Shown: positions 8,379-17,966, counted from the first letter of the stretch. The stretch: DNA of 64,000 nt from Terriglobia bacterium (GCA_020072815.1 JAIQGE010000001.1:310001-374000), one strand, 5' to 3'. Program-made: numbers and translations. Notes: generated by a model not told the origin, from the letters alone.

Positions 8379-8440
8379 AAATAGCCTGAGCCCTTATTTG
8401 CGTTGGGCAACACGGTTGCAACATCGGAACCGATAACGTC

Positions 8441-8725
8441 ATGACAGACCCAATTCCCAACGACGCAACCGCCGACGAAGGCACAACCAACGCTGAACGG
8501 GCGTCCTGGGCAGAGGTGGCCTTGCTGGCCTACGGTCAGCGAACGGGAACAGTCGGAGACAAAGTAGGGGATGACGAGGACCCTTCTCTGATCATCACTG
8601 ACCTTTTGGCGGACATCGCCCACTGGTGCGACCGCAACAACGTAGACCTGCAATTGGCGCTCGCGTCGGCGGCAAAGTATTACCAGACAGAGACCGGCGG
8701 GGAAGGAAGGCAGTTGCGGCCATGA
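8441..8725 (+). CDS. Small acidic protein of unknown function
   Basis: 94 aa, acidic. The second half, DLLADIAHWCDRNNVDLQLALASAAKYYQTE, is predicted helical and resembles short conserved proteins I have seen in acidobacterial and mobile contexts, without a known role. Its stop overlaps the start of the next gene (ATGA at 8722-8725). It is divergent from the defence operon and may share the control region with the 8363-8378 palindrome. Confidence 0.6.
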   Translation: MTDPIPNDATADEGTTNAERASWAEVALLAYGQRTGTVGDKVGDDEDPSLIITDLLADIAHWCDRNNVDLQLALASAAKYYQTETGGEGRQLRP

Positions 8726-9000
8726 GAAGTCAATCGGCAAAGAAGAAAAAGACCGCGAGAAAGAGACCTGCGCCGAGGGAATGTTTCCTCTTCCCGCAAG
8801 TGAAGGGCAAGAAGGTGGACTCGGTGGAGCTGTGGGCCGACATGGACAGTCAGTCGGTGACCGTCTGGTTTCAGGACCGCACCTGCCTGCACTTTGACCT
8901 GGCGCCCGGCCTGACGGTGCGGACCGAGTACTTTGCCTGGAAGAACGGGGAGCAGCGGGTGATCAAACGCTGGCCGGCTGTCCGCAGCGTGGGGAGGTAA
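8722..9000 (+). CDS. Small basic-N-terminus protein of unknown function
   Basis: 92 aa from the ATG at 8722, chosen because it overlaps the previous stop by four bases (ATGA) and has GGAAGG upstream; a longer frame from 8626 lies inside the previous gene. The N-terminus is Lys/Arg-rich (SAKKKKTARKRPAP), followed by a short beta-like domain (VDSVELWADMDSQSVTVWFQD, LHFDLAPGL). No family recognised. Co-translated with the gene at 8441. Confidence 0.6.
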   Translation: MRSQSAKKKKTARKRPAPRECFLFPQVKGKKVDSVELWADMDSQSVTVWFQDRTCLHFDLAPGLTVRTEYFAWKNGEQRVIKRWPAVRSVGR

Positions 9001-9311
9001 GCCTGGGCCGCGGATTCGCACTTGGCGCTCAGATTCTTCTGACGCGCTCCGCTTCGCTGGTCTTCTCTTTGGTCGCTACGCGCTTCGCGCTGCGCGACGG
9101 GCCTGCGGCGCAAGGAACTCTTCCCCCTTGCACCAAAGTACCATTTACCCCTTGTACTAAGTGCGTCTTTTCAATAACCTGCGAGTGCCCGTAGAGTTAG
9201 AGGACACCAATCCCTGTAAAAATCAGGAATCGCTGACAAAAAGCTGAAAAAGGTTGGCGACGCAAAATCGCGAAGCGGTTTGCGAAGCAACATAAATGAG
9301 AGGCACCTAGA
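9001..9311. other. Intergenic stretch without a gene
   Basis: About 310 bases. It contains a GCGCTTCGCGCTGCGC hairpin-like run near 9080-9095. No gene is seen. The GAGAGG at 9299-9304 is the likely ribosome site of the next gene. Confidence 0.6.
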
Positions 9312-11006
9312 ATGAAGATGAGAAATCCCCTGGTCCTAACTGGGAAAGCCCAAAGCGGGAAAGCCCAAACTGGGTACGCCCGAATCGCGTACATCTGCGC
9401 TGCCGTGGCAGCCGCTGTCGCCATGCTGATGCCGGCGGGCGCCGCCGCGCAGATACAGTCGCTGGGCGCGACGCAGGCGCAGCAGCCGCAAGTGGTCTCC
9501 CGCACCACCAAGGCCGTCAACTATCGCCTGCGCACGGACACCGTCAAAGTGGAATTCCACGGCACGGACCTGATGGCCAACGCCACGGGCGAAGCCAGGG
9601 TCACCGGCAAAAAAAGCAGCATTGAAATTGACGCCAAGTTTGAGAACCTGGACGACCCCACCAAGTTCGGCCTGGAGTATCTGACGCTGGTGATGTGGGC
9701 GGTCTCGCCCCAGGGGCGCGCCGTGAACCTGGGCGAGCTGGTCATTGACCACAACAACAGCAAGCTGAAAGCCATCACCGACATGTCGACCTTCGGCCTG
9801 ATCGTGACCGCCGAACCGTACTTTGCCGTGAACCAGCCGGGCAACATGGTGGTGATGGAAAACATTGTCCCCGCCGGCGGACGCCAGGAAAATATTGAGG
9901 CCCGTTATGAGCTGCTGGGACGCGGAACCTACTCGTCAGTAAACACCCACATTCAGGACGCGATTTTCGGCATTGATCGCAAGACCCCGCGCGCGCTGTT
10001 TGAGGCCCGCAACGCCGTGCGCATTGCGCGCATCGCCGCCGCCGAGAAGTACGCGGCGTCCATCCTGGCCAAAGCCGACGGCCAGTTGCGCGCCGCCGAA
10101 GAAGCTTACGTCCAGAAGCGGGACAAGGGGACGATTGAAACCCTGGCGCGCGAAACCGTGAGCACCGCGGAAGAAGCCCGCGTGATGGCCGTAAAACAGA
10201 AAGCCGAAGAAGAAGCCAACGCCAAAGCCGCTGCCGAGAAGCGCGCCGCCGAAGAACGCGAAGCCCAGGCCCGCTTGAACGCGCAAGCGGAAGCCCAGCG
10301 CCGCGTGGACGCCGAGAACGCCAAGGCCCAGGCCGAGCAGGCGCGGAAGCAGGCGGAAGCCGCCACTGCGGAAGCTGTCCGCATGAAGCAGGAAGCCGAC
10401 CAGGCCCGCCAGGAAGCGGAAGCCGCCAAGGCCCAGGCCGAGACCGCCAAGGCACAGGCCGTCGCCCAGCAACAGCAGTTGGCGGTTGAAGCCGACAAGG
10501 CGCGCAAAGCCGCCGAAGAAGCTGATCGTCTGCGCGCGCAAGCCGAACGCGAGAAGGCCGATCTTCGCGCGCAGCTCTTGCAGCAGTTGAACGCCGTGCT
10601 GGCCACGCGCGACACCGCGCGCGGTCTCATCGCCAACATGAGTGACGTCCTGTTCAAGACCGGCAGCTTTGAACTGCTGCCCGGAGCGCGCGAGCGTCTG
10701 GCAAAAGTTTCCGGCATTGTGCTGGCGCATCCGGGGCTGCACCTGGAAGTGGAAGGCCACACTGACAGCGTGGGCGGCGACGAATACAACCAGACGCTCT
10801 CGGAACATCGCGCGGAAGCGGTGCGCAATTATCTGGTCCAGCAAGGCATCGCCGACAACACGATTACCTCGCGCGGCTTCGGCAAGACCAGTCCGGTAGC
10901 GAGCAATGACACGCCGGAAGGCCGGCAGCAGAATCGTCGCGTGGAACTGGTGCTGTCAGGAGAAGCCATCGGGACGAAAGCCACGGCGGCGAATCAGCAG
11001 AGGTAG
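9312..11006 (+). CDS. OmpA-family protein with long coiled coil
   Basis: 564 aa. A long signal peptide (about 47 residues, with a GKAQ-SGKAQ-T repeat before the hydrophobic core) leads into a beta-rich domain (about 55-220), then an Ala/Glu/Lys/Gln-rich coiled coil (about 225-440) and an OmpA C-terminal domain (about 455-555: VLFKTGSFELLPGARERL, VEGHTDSVGG, LSEHRAEAVRNYLV, GRQQNRRVEL). The OmpA domain binds peptidoglycan, so the protein probably links the outer envelope to the wall, with the coiled coil as a spacer. It stands alone, and a strong hairpin terminator follows at 11073-11098. Confidence 0.9.
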   Translation: MKMRNPLVLTGKAQSGKAQTGYARIAYICAAVAAAVAMLMPAGAAAQIQSLGATQAQQPQVVSRTTKAVNYRLRTDTVKVEFHGTDLMANATGEARVTGKKSSIEIDAKFENLDDPTKFGLEYLTLVMWAVSPQGRAVNLGELVIDHNNSKLKAITDMSTFGLIVTAEPYFAVNQPGNMVVMENIVPAGGRQENIEARYELLGRGTYSSVNTHIQDAIFGIDRKTPRALFEARNAVRIARIAAAEKYAASILAKADGQLRAAEEAYVQKRDKGTIETLARETVSTAEEARVMAVKQKAEEEANAKAAAEKRAAEEREAQARLNAQAEAQRRVDAENAKAQAEQARKQAEAATAEAVRMKQEADQARQEAEAAKAQAETAKAQAVAQQQQLAVEADKARKAAEEADRLRAQAEREKADLRAQLLQQLNAVLATRDTARGLIANMSDVLFKTGSFELLPGARERLAKVSGIVLAHPGLHLEVEGHTDSVGGDEYNQTLSEHRAEAVRNYLVQQGIADNTITSRGFGKTSPVASNDTPEGRQQNRRVELVLSGEAIGTKATAANQQR

Positions 11007-11018
11007 CCAAGTCAGCCC

Positions 11019-11053
11019 TTAGCCATTAGCCGTTAGCCTTTGGCTCTTGGCCG
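11019..11053 (+). repeat. Heptanucleotide tandem tract, 5 units
   Basis: TTAGCCA, TTAGCCG, TTAGCCT, TTGGCTC, TTGGCCG in strict 7-bp phase, directly after the OmpA-like gene. It belongs with the tracts at 16105, 36269, 62720 and 62813. Confidence 0.75.
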
Positions 11054-11072
11054 AGAATATGAGCACCAACCA

Positions 11073-11098
11073 AAAGAGGAGCCGCGTGGCTCCTCTTT
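11073..11098. terminator. Bidirectional hairpin terminator
   Basis: A perfect 11-bp stem (AAAGAGGAGCC / GGCTCCTCTTT) with a GCGT loop lies between the convergent OmpA-like gene and the receiver-like gene. The stem carries A and T runs at both ends, so it can end transcription both ways. Confidence 0.85.
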
Positions 11099-11140
11099 AT
11101 CTTTAGAAATCGAATTTGCCGGAGCGCTGAAAGAAATTTC

Positions 11141-11512
11141 TTACAGCGCAGCAGGAGGAATGTCGTCACGGCGCAGGATCTTCTGTACCGACTGCAGCAC
11201 GTCGGCGTGGGAGTCGCCGGTGACGAAGCAGGCGCCGTCAATGTCCGGGCGAATGCGTCCCATCTGCAGAATGGAGGCATCCGGACAGAAATGCCGCACG
11301 GTGAGGCCGATGGCCTTTTTCATTCTGGGTTCCACCACGTCCGCGACCAGCACGATATCAAACGCGTGGCTATGGCAGGCCTGCTCAACTTCCTTCAGGC
11401 TGCATGCGGGGCTCACTTTGTATCCAGCCTGTTCAAGCCAATCGCAGCGAAGCCGAAGTGCGGCGTCCGTTGCCATGACCAACAGGAGGGAGGCTGCTGG
11501 AATCGTGTGCAT
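11141..11512 (-). CDS. Degenerate receiver-like protein
   Basis: 123 aa with the outline of a response-regulator receiver: SLLLVMATDAALRLRCDWLEQAGYKV as strand/helix 1, then FDIVLVADVVEP where receivers have the phospho-acceptor Asp. In a simple alignment the acceptor position is Ala, with Asp one place later, and the acidic pair near the N-terminus is reduced. No output domain. It may be a pseudo-receiver acting by protein contact. No kinase gene is adjacent. Confidence 0.6.
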   Translation of the reverse strand: MHTIPAASLLLVMATDAALRLRCDWLEQAGYKVSPACSLKEVEQACHSHAFDIVLVADVVEPRMKKAIGLTVRHFCPDASILQMGRIRPDIDGACFVTGDSHADVLQSVQKILRRDDIPPAAL

Positions 11513-11915
11513 TAAGGGTTCTTTGTTAATTCAGAATCCGGGAACTGATAATACTCTACTCCTTTTTCCCGGCAAGTACAAAAGTGGAATATGTTTGACG
11601 TTTATTTTTCAATAGCTTACAGCGAGTCTTAGGAATTACTGATTAGGAACTCCAATAGTGAAACCCGCTGCGCACTGACCAATGGCCGCAGACGCGGAAG
11701 GTCCACTCGACCGACTTAAAACATCACCAGATTCCTGCGCGCGCTGGAAAGCGTACAGGTTGTTGCGACGATGGCCGCTCTCGGACTGAGCAAACTCCGC
11801 ATCGCGAGGACAAAACTTCCCGTCGTCCCACGATGCATCGCGCGCAACTGCGTTCACGCTGCCGGCCACAAGCTTTTGTTTTGATTTAGTCTATCTCCCG
11901 GAGACTGATTCCCCC
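11513..11915. other. Intergenic stretch without a recognised gene
   Basis: About 400 bases between a minus-strand and a plus-strand gene. A 77-codon minus-strand frame (11636-11869) has no recognisable product or ribosome site. The start of the MFS gene lies at its right end. Confidence 0.55.
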
Positions 11916-13181
11916 ATGTCCGCTTCAGCCACCACTCCCGCGTTCACGCAAAAGACGATTCTGCAGCACAAGCCGTTCCGCATCCTGTGGATGGCCCAAT
12001 TTGTCAGCATCTTCGGCGACTTCCTGGCGCTGTTCGGCGTGATCAGCTTGATCACCTTTAAGCTGCACGGCACAGCGGTGCAAGTCACGTCGGTGACCAT
12101 TGCGTATGTGTTGCCGCTGGCGGTGCTCAGTCCGGTGGCCGGCGTGTTTGTGGACCACTGGAACGTCAAGCGGGTGATGATCATCAGTGACGTGGTGCGC
12201 GCCGTGCTGATCCTGATGCTGCTGTTCGTCACTGACGTGCGGCAGATCTGCGCCATCTTTTTTGCCATCAGCGCGGTCTCCAGCTTTTTCTCGCCGGCGC
12301 AATCGGTCACTCTGCGCGTCCTGGTGCCGGCGGAAGGCCTGCTCGCCGCCAACGGGCTCATGACCAACGCGTTTTTCGTCGTGCGCCTGGCCTCGCCGCT
12401 GGTGGCAGGCAGCGTGATCTCCACGCTGGGCGAAAAAGCCTGCTTTTATCTGGACACGGCGAGCTTTGCTTTTTCCGCCATCATGATTTCCACGCTGGCC
12501 ATCGTGCGGCCGGCGCGGGCGGACGGCGAAAAAACTCTGGCGTCGCTTACCCGCGACTTTCTCGACGGCAACAAGTTCATCTTCACCCACGCCGGGCTGT
12601 CATTTGTCTTTCTGGCGATGGCCGTGGCCACGTTCGTACTCAGCTCGTTCAGCCCGCTCATCTCCATCTTTATCCGCGACATGCTGCATGCCGGGCCGTT
12701 CACCTTTGGCGTATGCAGTTCCATGGTGGGCATCGGGCTGATCATGGGCGGGATGGTCCTGCCGCGCGTCAGCCGCACTGTTTCCCGCGTCAACGTAGTG
12801 TTGAGCGGGCTTTTCGTTCTGGGGGCCGGAGCGGCGTTGCTGGGCGGCTTCAGCAATATTCCCATGGCGGCCGCCAGCATGTTTCTGGTGGGCTTTGCCA
12901 TCGCCTTCGTTCTGATTCCGGCGCAGACCATGTCGCAGCAGGAAACGCCTCCCACCATGGTGGCCCGCGTGAGCGGCAGCTTCATGTCTCTGATGTGGAT
13001 CGGCCAGGTGATGGGCTTGCTGATCTCCGGATTTCTGGCGCAGAAGCTGGGGATCCGCCCATTGTTTTTGGCGTCCGCCGGCGCCATGGCGCTGGTCACC
13101 GCCGCGGGCTACTTCATGATGCGCGGAAGGTCCCACTTGGCGCAGACTGCAACGGAACGCGCGTCAGCGGCCTTAGACTGA
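11916..13181 (+). CDS. MFS exporter, DHA3-like
   Basis: 421 aa with about 12 predicted membrane helices. The first helices (FRILWMAQFVSIFGDFLALFGVISL) and the loop VFVDHWNVKRVMIISDVVRA (motif A of the major facilitator superfamily) place it near the DHA3 drug/macrolide exporters. These move small hydrophobic compounds out with proton antiport; the substrate cannot be read. It is preceded by about 400 bases of intergenic DNA, so it probably has its own promoter. Confidence 0.85.
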   Translation: MSASATTPAFTQKTILQHKPFRILWMAQFVSIFGDFLALFGVISLITFKLHGTAVQVTSVTIAYVLPLAVLSPVAGVFVDHWNVKRVMIISDVVRAVLILMLLFVTDVRQICAIFFAISAVSSFFSPAQSVTLRVLVPAEGLLAANGLMTNAFFVVRLASPLVAGSVISTLGEKACFYLDTASFAFSAIMISTLAIVRPARADGEKTLASLTRDFLDGNKFIFTHAGLSFVFLAMAVATFVLSSFSPLISIFIRDMLHAGPFTFGVCSSMVGIGLIMGGMVLPRVSRTVSRVNVVLSGLFVLGAGAALLGGFSNIPMAAASMFLVGFAIAFVLIPAQTMSQQETPPTMVARVSGSFMSLMWIGQVMGLLISGFLAQKLGIRPLFLASAGAMALVTAAGYFMMRGRSHLAQTATERASAALD

Positions 13182-13351
13182 AGTCGCGATGCCTCCGCCG
13201 CGTTTACCTTCGCGATACAATTCCGCTCTTCTGATTACCTTCGTACTTTGAATCTCTAATTCTTCCCGAATAAGCTGTGGCCATTGTGCCGCCTGCGTTC
13301 GGCTTCCGGTTCGACCGCACGCCCCGAACAACAGGCTCAAGGAGATTGACG

Positions 13352-13714
13352 GTGAAAGTCTCTTCCCTTTGTCGCGCAGGCGATGTGCGCAGGGTCAGGT
13401 CCGCGTTTTGGTTCGCTCTGCTGTTGGCAGTTTTGACTGCCACTTGTTGCCCATCTGTGTCCGCTCAGGAAGCCACCCGCAAAGTGAAAAAGAGAGTGCA
13501 GCCGGAGTACCCAGAGTTGGCAAAGCGGCTCAACATCCGCGGGACGGTGCGCGTCCAAGTGCTGGTTGCGCCCGATGGAAAGGTCAAAGAGGTAAAGGTG
13601 CTGGGCGGCGGTCCTGTACTGGCGCAGGCTGCCGTGGAGGCCGCGCAGAAGTGGGTGTTCGAACCCGAACCCCAGGCCTCAACCGTGGTGCTCAAATTTG
13701 ATTTCAATCCGTGA
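13352..13714 (+). CDS. TonB C-terminal-domain protein
   Basis: About 120 aa. The GTG at 13352 is chosen because AAGGAG lies seven bases upstream and the protein then starts just before its hydrophobic segment (SAFWFALLLAVLTATCC); the frame is open back to 13277. After the signal or anchor comes a TonB C-terminal fold: VQPEYPELAKRLNIRGTVRV, VLVAPDGKVKEVKVLGG, LAQAAVEAAQKWVFEP. There is no Pro-rich periplasm-spanning region, so it is a short TonB-domain protein rather than a classical energy transducer. The Cys pair at the signal end could make it a lipoprotein. Confidence 0.8.
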   Translation: MKVSSLCRAGDVRRVRSAFWFALLLAVLTATCCPSVSAQEATRKVKKRVQPEYPELAKRLNIRGTVRVQVLVAPDGKVKEVKVLGGGPVLAQAAVEAAQKWVFEPEPQASTVVLKFDFNP

Positions 13715-13801
13715 GACTGTTGCGATCAGGACCTGAGTCTACGCGCAGGTGCCACTGTCGGCCTTTCCGGAGAAATAGAGCTCTCAGTGAGATGATTCTG
13801 C

Positions 13802-14332
13802 ATGCAGATATATCGTTCAATGACAATGCTGATTCTCCTGGTCACGTTGCTGTCGAATGCCTGGGCGCAACAACCCCCGCCCGTGATCGGCCCACCCCTT
13901 CCTGACCCGGGGCCTCATCGCGTGGAGGTGCGTTTCGCAATCGGAAAGACGGCTGTCAAGTGTAAGCAATTCCGCATGGTTGCCAGAGAAGACGGTCGCG
14001 TTCTTTTTAGTGGTTCTTTCAAATCAGGATTCGACATTCCCAAGCAAGCCGAGAATCTTCCTAGACGCGACGCGCTCGACCTCGAATTCGAGTGTCACGG
14101 GCACCGATGGCGATTTTCTGAGGTGGGGGAGAGGGCCTTTCTCCATGGTTGGTGGTGGGTTGGAACCGACTACCCTCCGTTTAATGAACACCTGAGATCA
14201 ATTCAGGTGAAAGACGCCATTTGGCTGCGTTATCTGATTGTCGATCCGGCGGAGGAGTCAGGCTTCATTGTCTGGAAGGCTTGCCCGGCAAACCTCAAGG
14301 ATAAAAAACCAGGGCCGTGCTATGACGATTAG
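13802..14332 (+). CDS. Exported protein of unknown function
   Basis: 176 aa with a clear signal peptide (MTMLILLVTLLSNAWAQQ). The mature part starts with a Pro-rich stretch, then a beta-rich domain with three scattered Cys (VKCKQF, FECHGHRW, WKACPANL) and Trp-rich HGWWWVGTDYPPF. I recognise no family. It follows the TonB-domain gene on the same strand, about 90 bases away. Confidence 0.7.
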   Translation: MQIYRSMTMLILLVTLLSNAWAQQPPPVIGPPLPDPGPHRVEVRFAIGKTAVKCKQFRMVAREDGRVLFSGSFKSGFDIPKQAENLPRRDALDLEFECHGHRWRFSEVGERAFLHGWWWVGTDYPPFNEHLRSIQVKDAIWLRYLIVDPAEESGFIVWKACPANLKDKKPGPCYDD

Positions 14333-14437
14333 CGCACGGGGGGGATGCGGTTTTCCAGTCCTGATCTGGCGAGCCCGCAAGCGTTCAATCCTGCGCCCAA
14401 CAATGGCTACACGGCATACGGGACTTCCTGGCGGCAA

Positions 14438-15967
14438 TCAATTCTGCTTTTGCAATAACGCCTGATAGTACGCAGTCTTGGACGACAAGCCCGCGTCGTG
14501 TGAGCTTTTCATCGCGCCCTGTAGCGCGCCGCGTCTTCCGGGTGAACCCTTCAGCGACTTCTCGTATTCGGTGAGAGCCGCAGCAGGCTGCCCGGCCAAC
14601 AAGAGCATGTCTCCAAGCTGTTCTCGGGCCGGCGCCACCGGGCCCGGCGTCACCGGGAGCTTTTCCACGGCGTCTTCTTCGTCGGCGGCGCTTCTCATGA
14701 ACTTCAGAGCGTCTTCCGGTTTATGTTCAGCCCAGGCTATCCACGCGCTGGCTTCATGCGCTTGGATCTGGACCTGGCCTGCCCAATACAGATTGCCGGC
14801 GTCGCGAAGCTTCTCGGCCATCTTCCGCACAATTTCCGCTTCTGCTTTGGCGGCGTCAGCCTCTCCCGCACGAGCGTGTCCCAGCGCGCGGGCCCATGCA
14901 GCCAGCGCAATCACGTGCGGCGGTGCGCCCTCGGGGGCAGTGCACTGCACGGCGTCTTTCCATTGCTTGCGTTCCACGGCGTAGCGGATGGGCATCGCGG
15001 TGGCTGCGTAGAACACTTTGGCTTCGCTGGCCTTGAACGGCCCCATGGCTTTGAGTTCCTGCAGGAGTGCTGCCGCATCGGCCTCCCGGTTTTCCTGGAG
15101 CCATGCGTACACCAGGTAGTCCATGGCGTGCAGTTCTTCGCCGATGTCTCCCTGCTGGTGCGCCGCGGTGCGCGCCGCCTGGTTCATGCGGATGGAATCG
15201 TTCCACATGCCCAGCCGGGTAAAGATGTGCGACGGCATATGCAAGGCGTGAGGCGCCGACGGAGCAATCAGCGCATACTCCCGTGCGGCCTTTTCTCCCC
15301 GGGCGGCGAGTTCCGCGTTGTCATACGCGTGAATGATGTAGTGGGCCAGCCCCGGATGCTGCGGGTATTGTTTGTACAGAGGCTCAAGAATCGCGCCTGC
15401 GGCTTTCTGGTTGGAGTGCGTCTTGTCCTGCGGAGAAGCGGTGGACAGCAGCGCCAGAGCGTAGAAAATCTGGGCCTCAGTGTCTTGGGGATATTTTTTC
15501 GCCAGCGTCGCCATGGCATCACGATATTTCCCGGCGCGCACTGGATACGGTCCCTCAGCGTCGTTGAATACCAAGCCGGCAGCGGCCAGGTACTCCTGCT
15601 CTCGCGCGCTGGGCTTGGCGGTCTTCTTCGCCAGTTCCAGCTCCGCCCGGCCCTTCTGCAGGGCATCGCCCGGCAATGCCGGCTCCCAGAGTTGGTGGTA
15701 ATAACTCATGGCTGCGCCCCAGTGGGCCATGGCGCAGCCGGGGTCTTCATCGGCAACCTTCTGAAAGGCCTCAGCCGCCGGCGCATAAGCAAACGAGTGC
15801 AACAGGGCGACCGCGCGATTGAAGCTGGCCTGCACCCGCGCGTCACATGTGGTGGTAAACGACACCTTACCCAGCTTTTCCGGCGCAGCATGCTGGTGTT
15901 CCTGGGCGCAGGCCGGTAGAGCGCATAGAGAGAAAGCGATGAGCGCAGTCGCGGCGGTCCTGATCAT
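14438..15967 (-). CDS. Exported TPR-repeat protein
   Basis: 509 aa from the ATG at 15967, which has GGAGG six bases upstream; a longer frame from 16114 has no site and runs through repeat DNA. Signal peptide MIRTAATALIAFSLCALPACAQE, possibly a lipoprotein (LPAC). The body is helical repeats: FNRAVALLHSFAYAPAAEAFQKVADEDPGCAMAHWGAAMSYYH, then several TPR-like units and a final AALTEYEKSLKGSPGRRGAL. Such proteins act as scaffolds; the partner is unknown. Related in style to the TPR protein at 24679-26175. Confidence 0.85.
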   Translation of the reverse strand: MIRTAATALIAFSLCALPACAQEHQHAAPEKLGKVSFTTTCDARVQASFNRAVALLHSFAYAPAAEAFQKVADEDPGCAMAHWGAAMSYYHQLWEPALPGDALQKGRAELELAKKTAKPSAREQEYLAAAGLVFNDAEGPYPVRAGKYRDAMATLAKKYPQDTEAQIFYALALLSTASPQDKTHSNQKAAGAILEPLYKQYPQHPGLAHYIIHAYDNAELAARGEKAAREYALIAPSAPHALHMPSHIFTRLGMWNDSIRMNQAARTAAHQQGDIGEELHAMDYLVYAWLQENREADAAALLQELKAMGPFKASEAKVFYAATAMPIRYAVERKQWKDAVQCTAPEGAPPHVIALAAWARALGHARAGEADAAKAEAEIVRKMAEKLRDAGNLYWAGQVQIQAHEASAWIAWAEHKPEDALKFMRSAADEEDAVEKLPVTPGPVAPAREQLGDMLLLAGQPAAALTEYEKSLKGSPGRRGALQGAMKSSHDAGLSSKTAYYQALLQKQN

Positions 15968-16100
15968 CCCGCACCTCCAACAGCCTCCGACCATAGCACG
16001 GTGAGGTGACACAAGCAACGCCCGCGCATCGGGACCACGGAAGCGACTCTTTGGTACACAGCCTGCTGAAAATTGATAAAGGCTCAGGTTTGTTCCGGGT

Positions 16101-16132
16101 TTGCTAATTGCCAATTGCTAGTTGCTAGTTGC
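16101..16132 (+). repeat. Heptanucleotide tandem tract, 4 units
   Basis: TAATTGC, CAATTGC, TAGTTGC, TAGTTGC in 7-bp phase (16105-16132), just beyond the end of the esterase gene. Confidence 0.75.
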
Positions 16133-16136
16133 TCTT

Positions 16137-17819
16137 CTAGTACTTCCACGAATTGTCCGCGCCCGCCGGGGCGTTGCTCGAAATGTGATTGGCCATCACC
16201 CGCAGCATTTCCGCCTGGTTGAGCGGAGTCCAGCCATGGCCTTTCATGGGACGTCCGTACTCGAATGATCCCCCGTACGGCGGGTTGGCGCTCTTGAGAA
16301 AACTTTCCAGGCGATAGACCGCCAGGTTCAGGTAGAAATGGTCCATGTCACCGCAGAAGACGTGGATCTTGCCCACCAGCTTGGGCCCGATCGTGGCCCA
16401 ATTCTGCTCCAGGTAATAGCGCAGATCGTAGCCATGGTCGCGCATGTAGAGCGCGACTTGCGTGTCAATCTTGCCCGTTTGCTTGTCCCACAGCGGCTTG
16501 GGGTAGCCATCCGCGCCAACCGGGCCGTACACGGCTTCCCAGGCTTCAAACTGCTCGCCGCTGCGGCCGTGGCTGCCCATCACGTCTTCAAGCTGGCTCA
16601 TCTGGCGGATGGTAACGTCAGTCTGGCCTTCCGGCGTGCGCGACATGGGACGCTCGGGCACCGGCGCGTCGTAGCCCGGAGCCAGGAAGGCGCTCACGTC
16701 GTTATAGACGTCAACAATTCCGTAGCGCGAGAAATCCACCGGGTCGGGATAGCCGGTCCATGTGCCGCCGAAAAATTCCGGATGATAGACCTGCAGCGCC
16801 AGGGACTCCCATCCGCCGGTGGAGCCGCCGGTGAGCACTCGCGCGTACGGCTGGCGAATGATGCGGAAATGCTCTTCCACGTACGGAATCAGCTCAGTCA
16901 TGATGGCGTCGCCGTAGGGGCCGTTGTTGGCCGAGTTCACCGCGTACGAATCGTCAAAATAAACCGTGGGATGCTGGAAGGTCACGGCGATCATGCGCGG
17001 GAAGTTCGCGCCCTTCCATCGTTCGTAAAGCTCCATGCCGGACAGTCGGTTCTCCCGCACCGGAGCGTTGGCTGGCGGAGGCTCCGTGCTGAAACCCAGC
17101 GGCGGACGCAGATTGAAATGCCCCTGCTCGTACAGCACGGGATAGTGCGCGCTGGGGTGCGCGTCATATCCTTCCGGCAACAGGACGGTGGCGCCCAGGT
17201 AAATCGGCTGTCCCCAGAACTGCGTGAGCAGCTTGCTCTGGATCTTGAGGTGCTTCACGTACTGCGTGTCCGCGGGCATGGGCTCGGCGGCAATCGCGTG
17301 GTCCAGCGACAACTGGATCTCATAGCCGCTGAGCGGATCAAGATGGAAACGGCGCACGTCACTGTAAAGGTTCCCCGGAGACTGGTTGAAATGCTGGCCC
17401 TCCCACTGGTCCATGTGGGCGAAGATGTTGTGGCCGTCCGACCGGGTGAAGCGCGTGTATACGTTGAACAGCGCCTGCACGTAGTAGTCGCCGGCGGGAA
17501 GCTCGCGCACGGACTTGAGAGGAAAGCCCAGGGTGAGCGCGTCCATGGTGGCGAACTGTCCCGGGCCCAGGTCGGCATCGCGACCCAGAAGCTCCGCGCG
17601 CGACCGCCAGGAACCCACTTGCAAACGCGGCTCAGGATTGTCAATCCGGGAGACGATCACAAACACTCTTCCCGTGACCGGCTTGTGCGCCGCAGGCAGA
17701 GTGATCTTGAAGCGCGTGTCCGCGGCCGCAGCGTGCTGCGGTAGAAGAGAAAAGAAGAGGGCGAGTGCAAACAGCGAAGCAGCAAAGCGCTTGGCGAAGT
17801 TGGGCGTGATTCTCATCAT
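16137..17819 (-). CDS. Exported esterase-like alpha/beta hydrolase
   Basis: 560 aa from the ATG at 17819 (a second ATG follows directly); GGAG lies four to seven bases upstream. Signal peptide with FAASLFALALFFSLLPQHAAAAD. The C-terminal part is an alpha/beta hydrolase of the enterochelin-esterase/antigen-85 type (PF00756-like): strand YPVLYEQGHF, and the nucleophile elbow GGSTGGWESLALQ with the expected Ser. Candidate acid and base residues lie in GDMDHFYLN and GHGWTPLN. The N-terminal 200 residues form a beta-rich domain. It probably hydrolyses an ester or peptide outside the inner membrane; substrate unknown. Confidence 0.8.
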   Translation of the reverse strand: MMRITPNFAKRFAASLFALALFFSLLPQHAAAADTRFKITLPAAHKPVTGRVFVIVSRIDNPEPRLQVGSWRSRAELLGRDADLGPGQFATMDALTLGFPLKSVRELPAGDYYVQALFNVYTRFTRSDGHNIFAHMDQWEGQHFNQSPGNLYSDVRRFHLDPLSGYEIQLSLDHAIAAEPMPADTQYVKHLKIQSKLLTQFWGQPIYLGATVLLPEGYDAHPSAHYPVLYEQGHFNLRPPLGFSTEPPPANAPVRENRLSGMELYERWKGANFPRMIAVTFQHPTVYFDDSYAVNSANNGPYGDAIMTELIPYVEEHFRIIRQPYARVLTGGSTGGWESLALQVYHPEFFGGTWTGYPDPVDFSRYGIVDVYNDVSAFLAPGYDAPVPERPMSRTPEGQTDVTIRQMSQLEDVMGSHGRSGEQFEAWEAVYGPVGADGYPKPLWDKQTGKIDTQVALYMRDHGYDLRYYLEQNWATIGPKLVGKIHVFCGDMDHFYLNLAVYRLESFLKSANPPYGGSFEYGRPMKGHGWTPLNQAEMLRVMANHISSNAPAGADNSWKY

Positions 17820-17966
17820 GGGTCTCCGGTGGCAATCCAGAGTATACGGTAGCAGAAGTTTTCTCCAAGGATGCACTAGCGGACTTGGACGGTGCGGGTT
17901 CGCGACATCAGCATTTCCAAATCGTGCCGCCGAAAGCGCGAGAATCCGTGCATGGCGAATCGTCTA

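Noticed and set aside
9336-10844. Several long minus-strand ORFs opposite the OmpA-like gene
   Set aside because: Typical shadows of a GC-rich coiled-coil gene; Ala/Arg/Gly/Leu-rich with no domain.
11636-11869. 77-codon minus-strand ORF before the MFS gene
   Set aside because: No ribosome site, no domain and weak composition.
16338-17744. 468-codon plus-strand ORF opposite the esterase gene
   Set aside because: No domain, and the opposite strand has a signal peptide, a nucleophile elbow and consistent hydrolase motifs.
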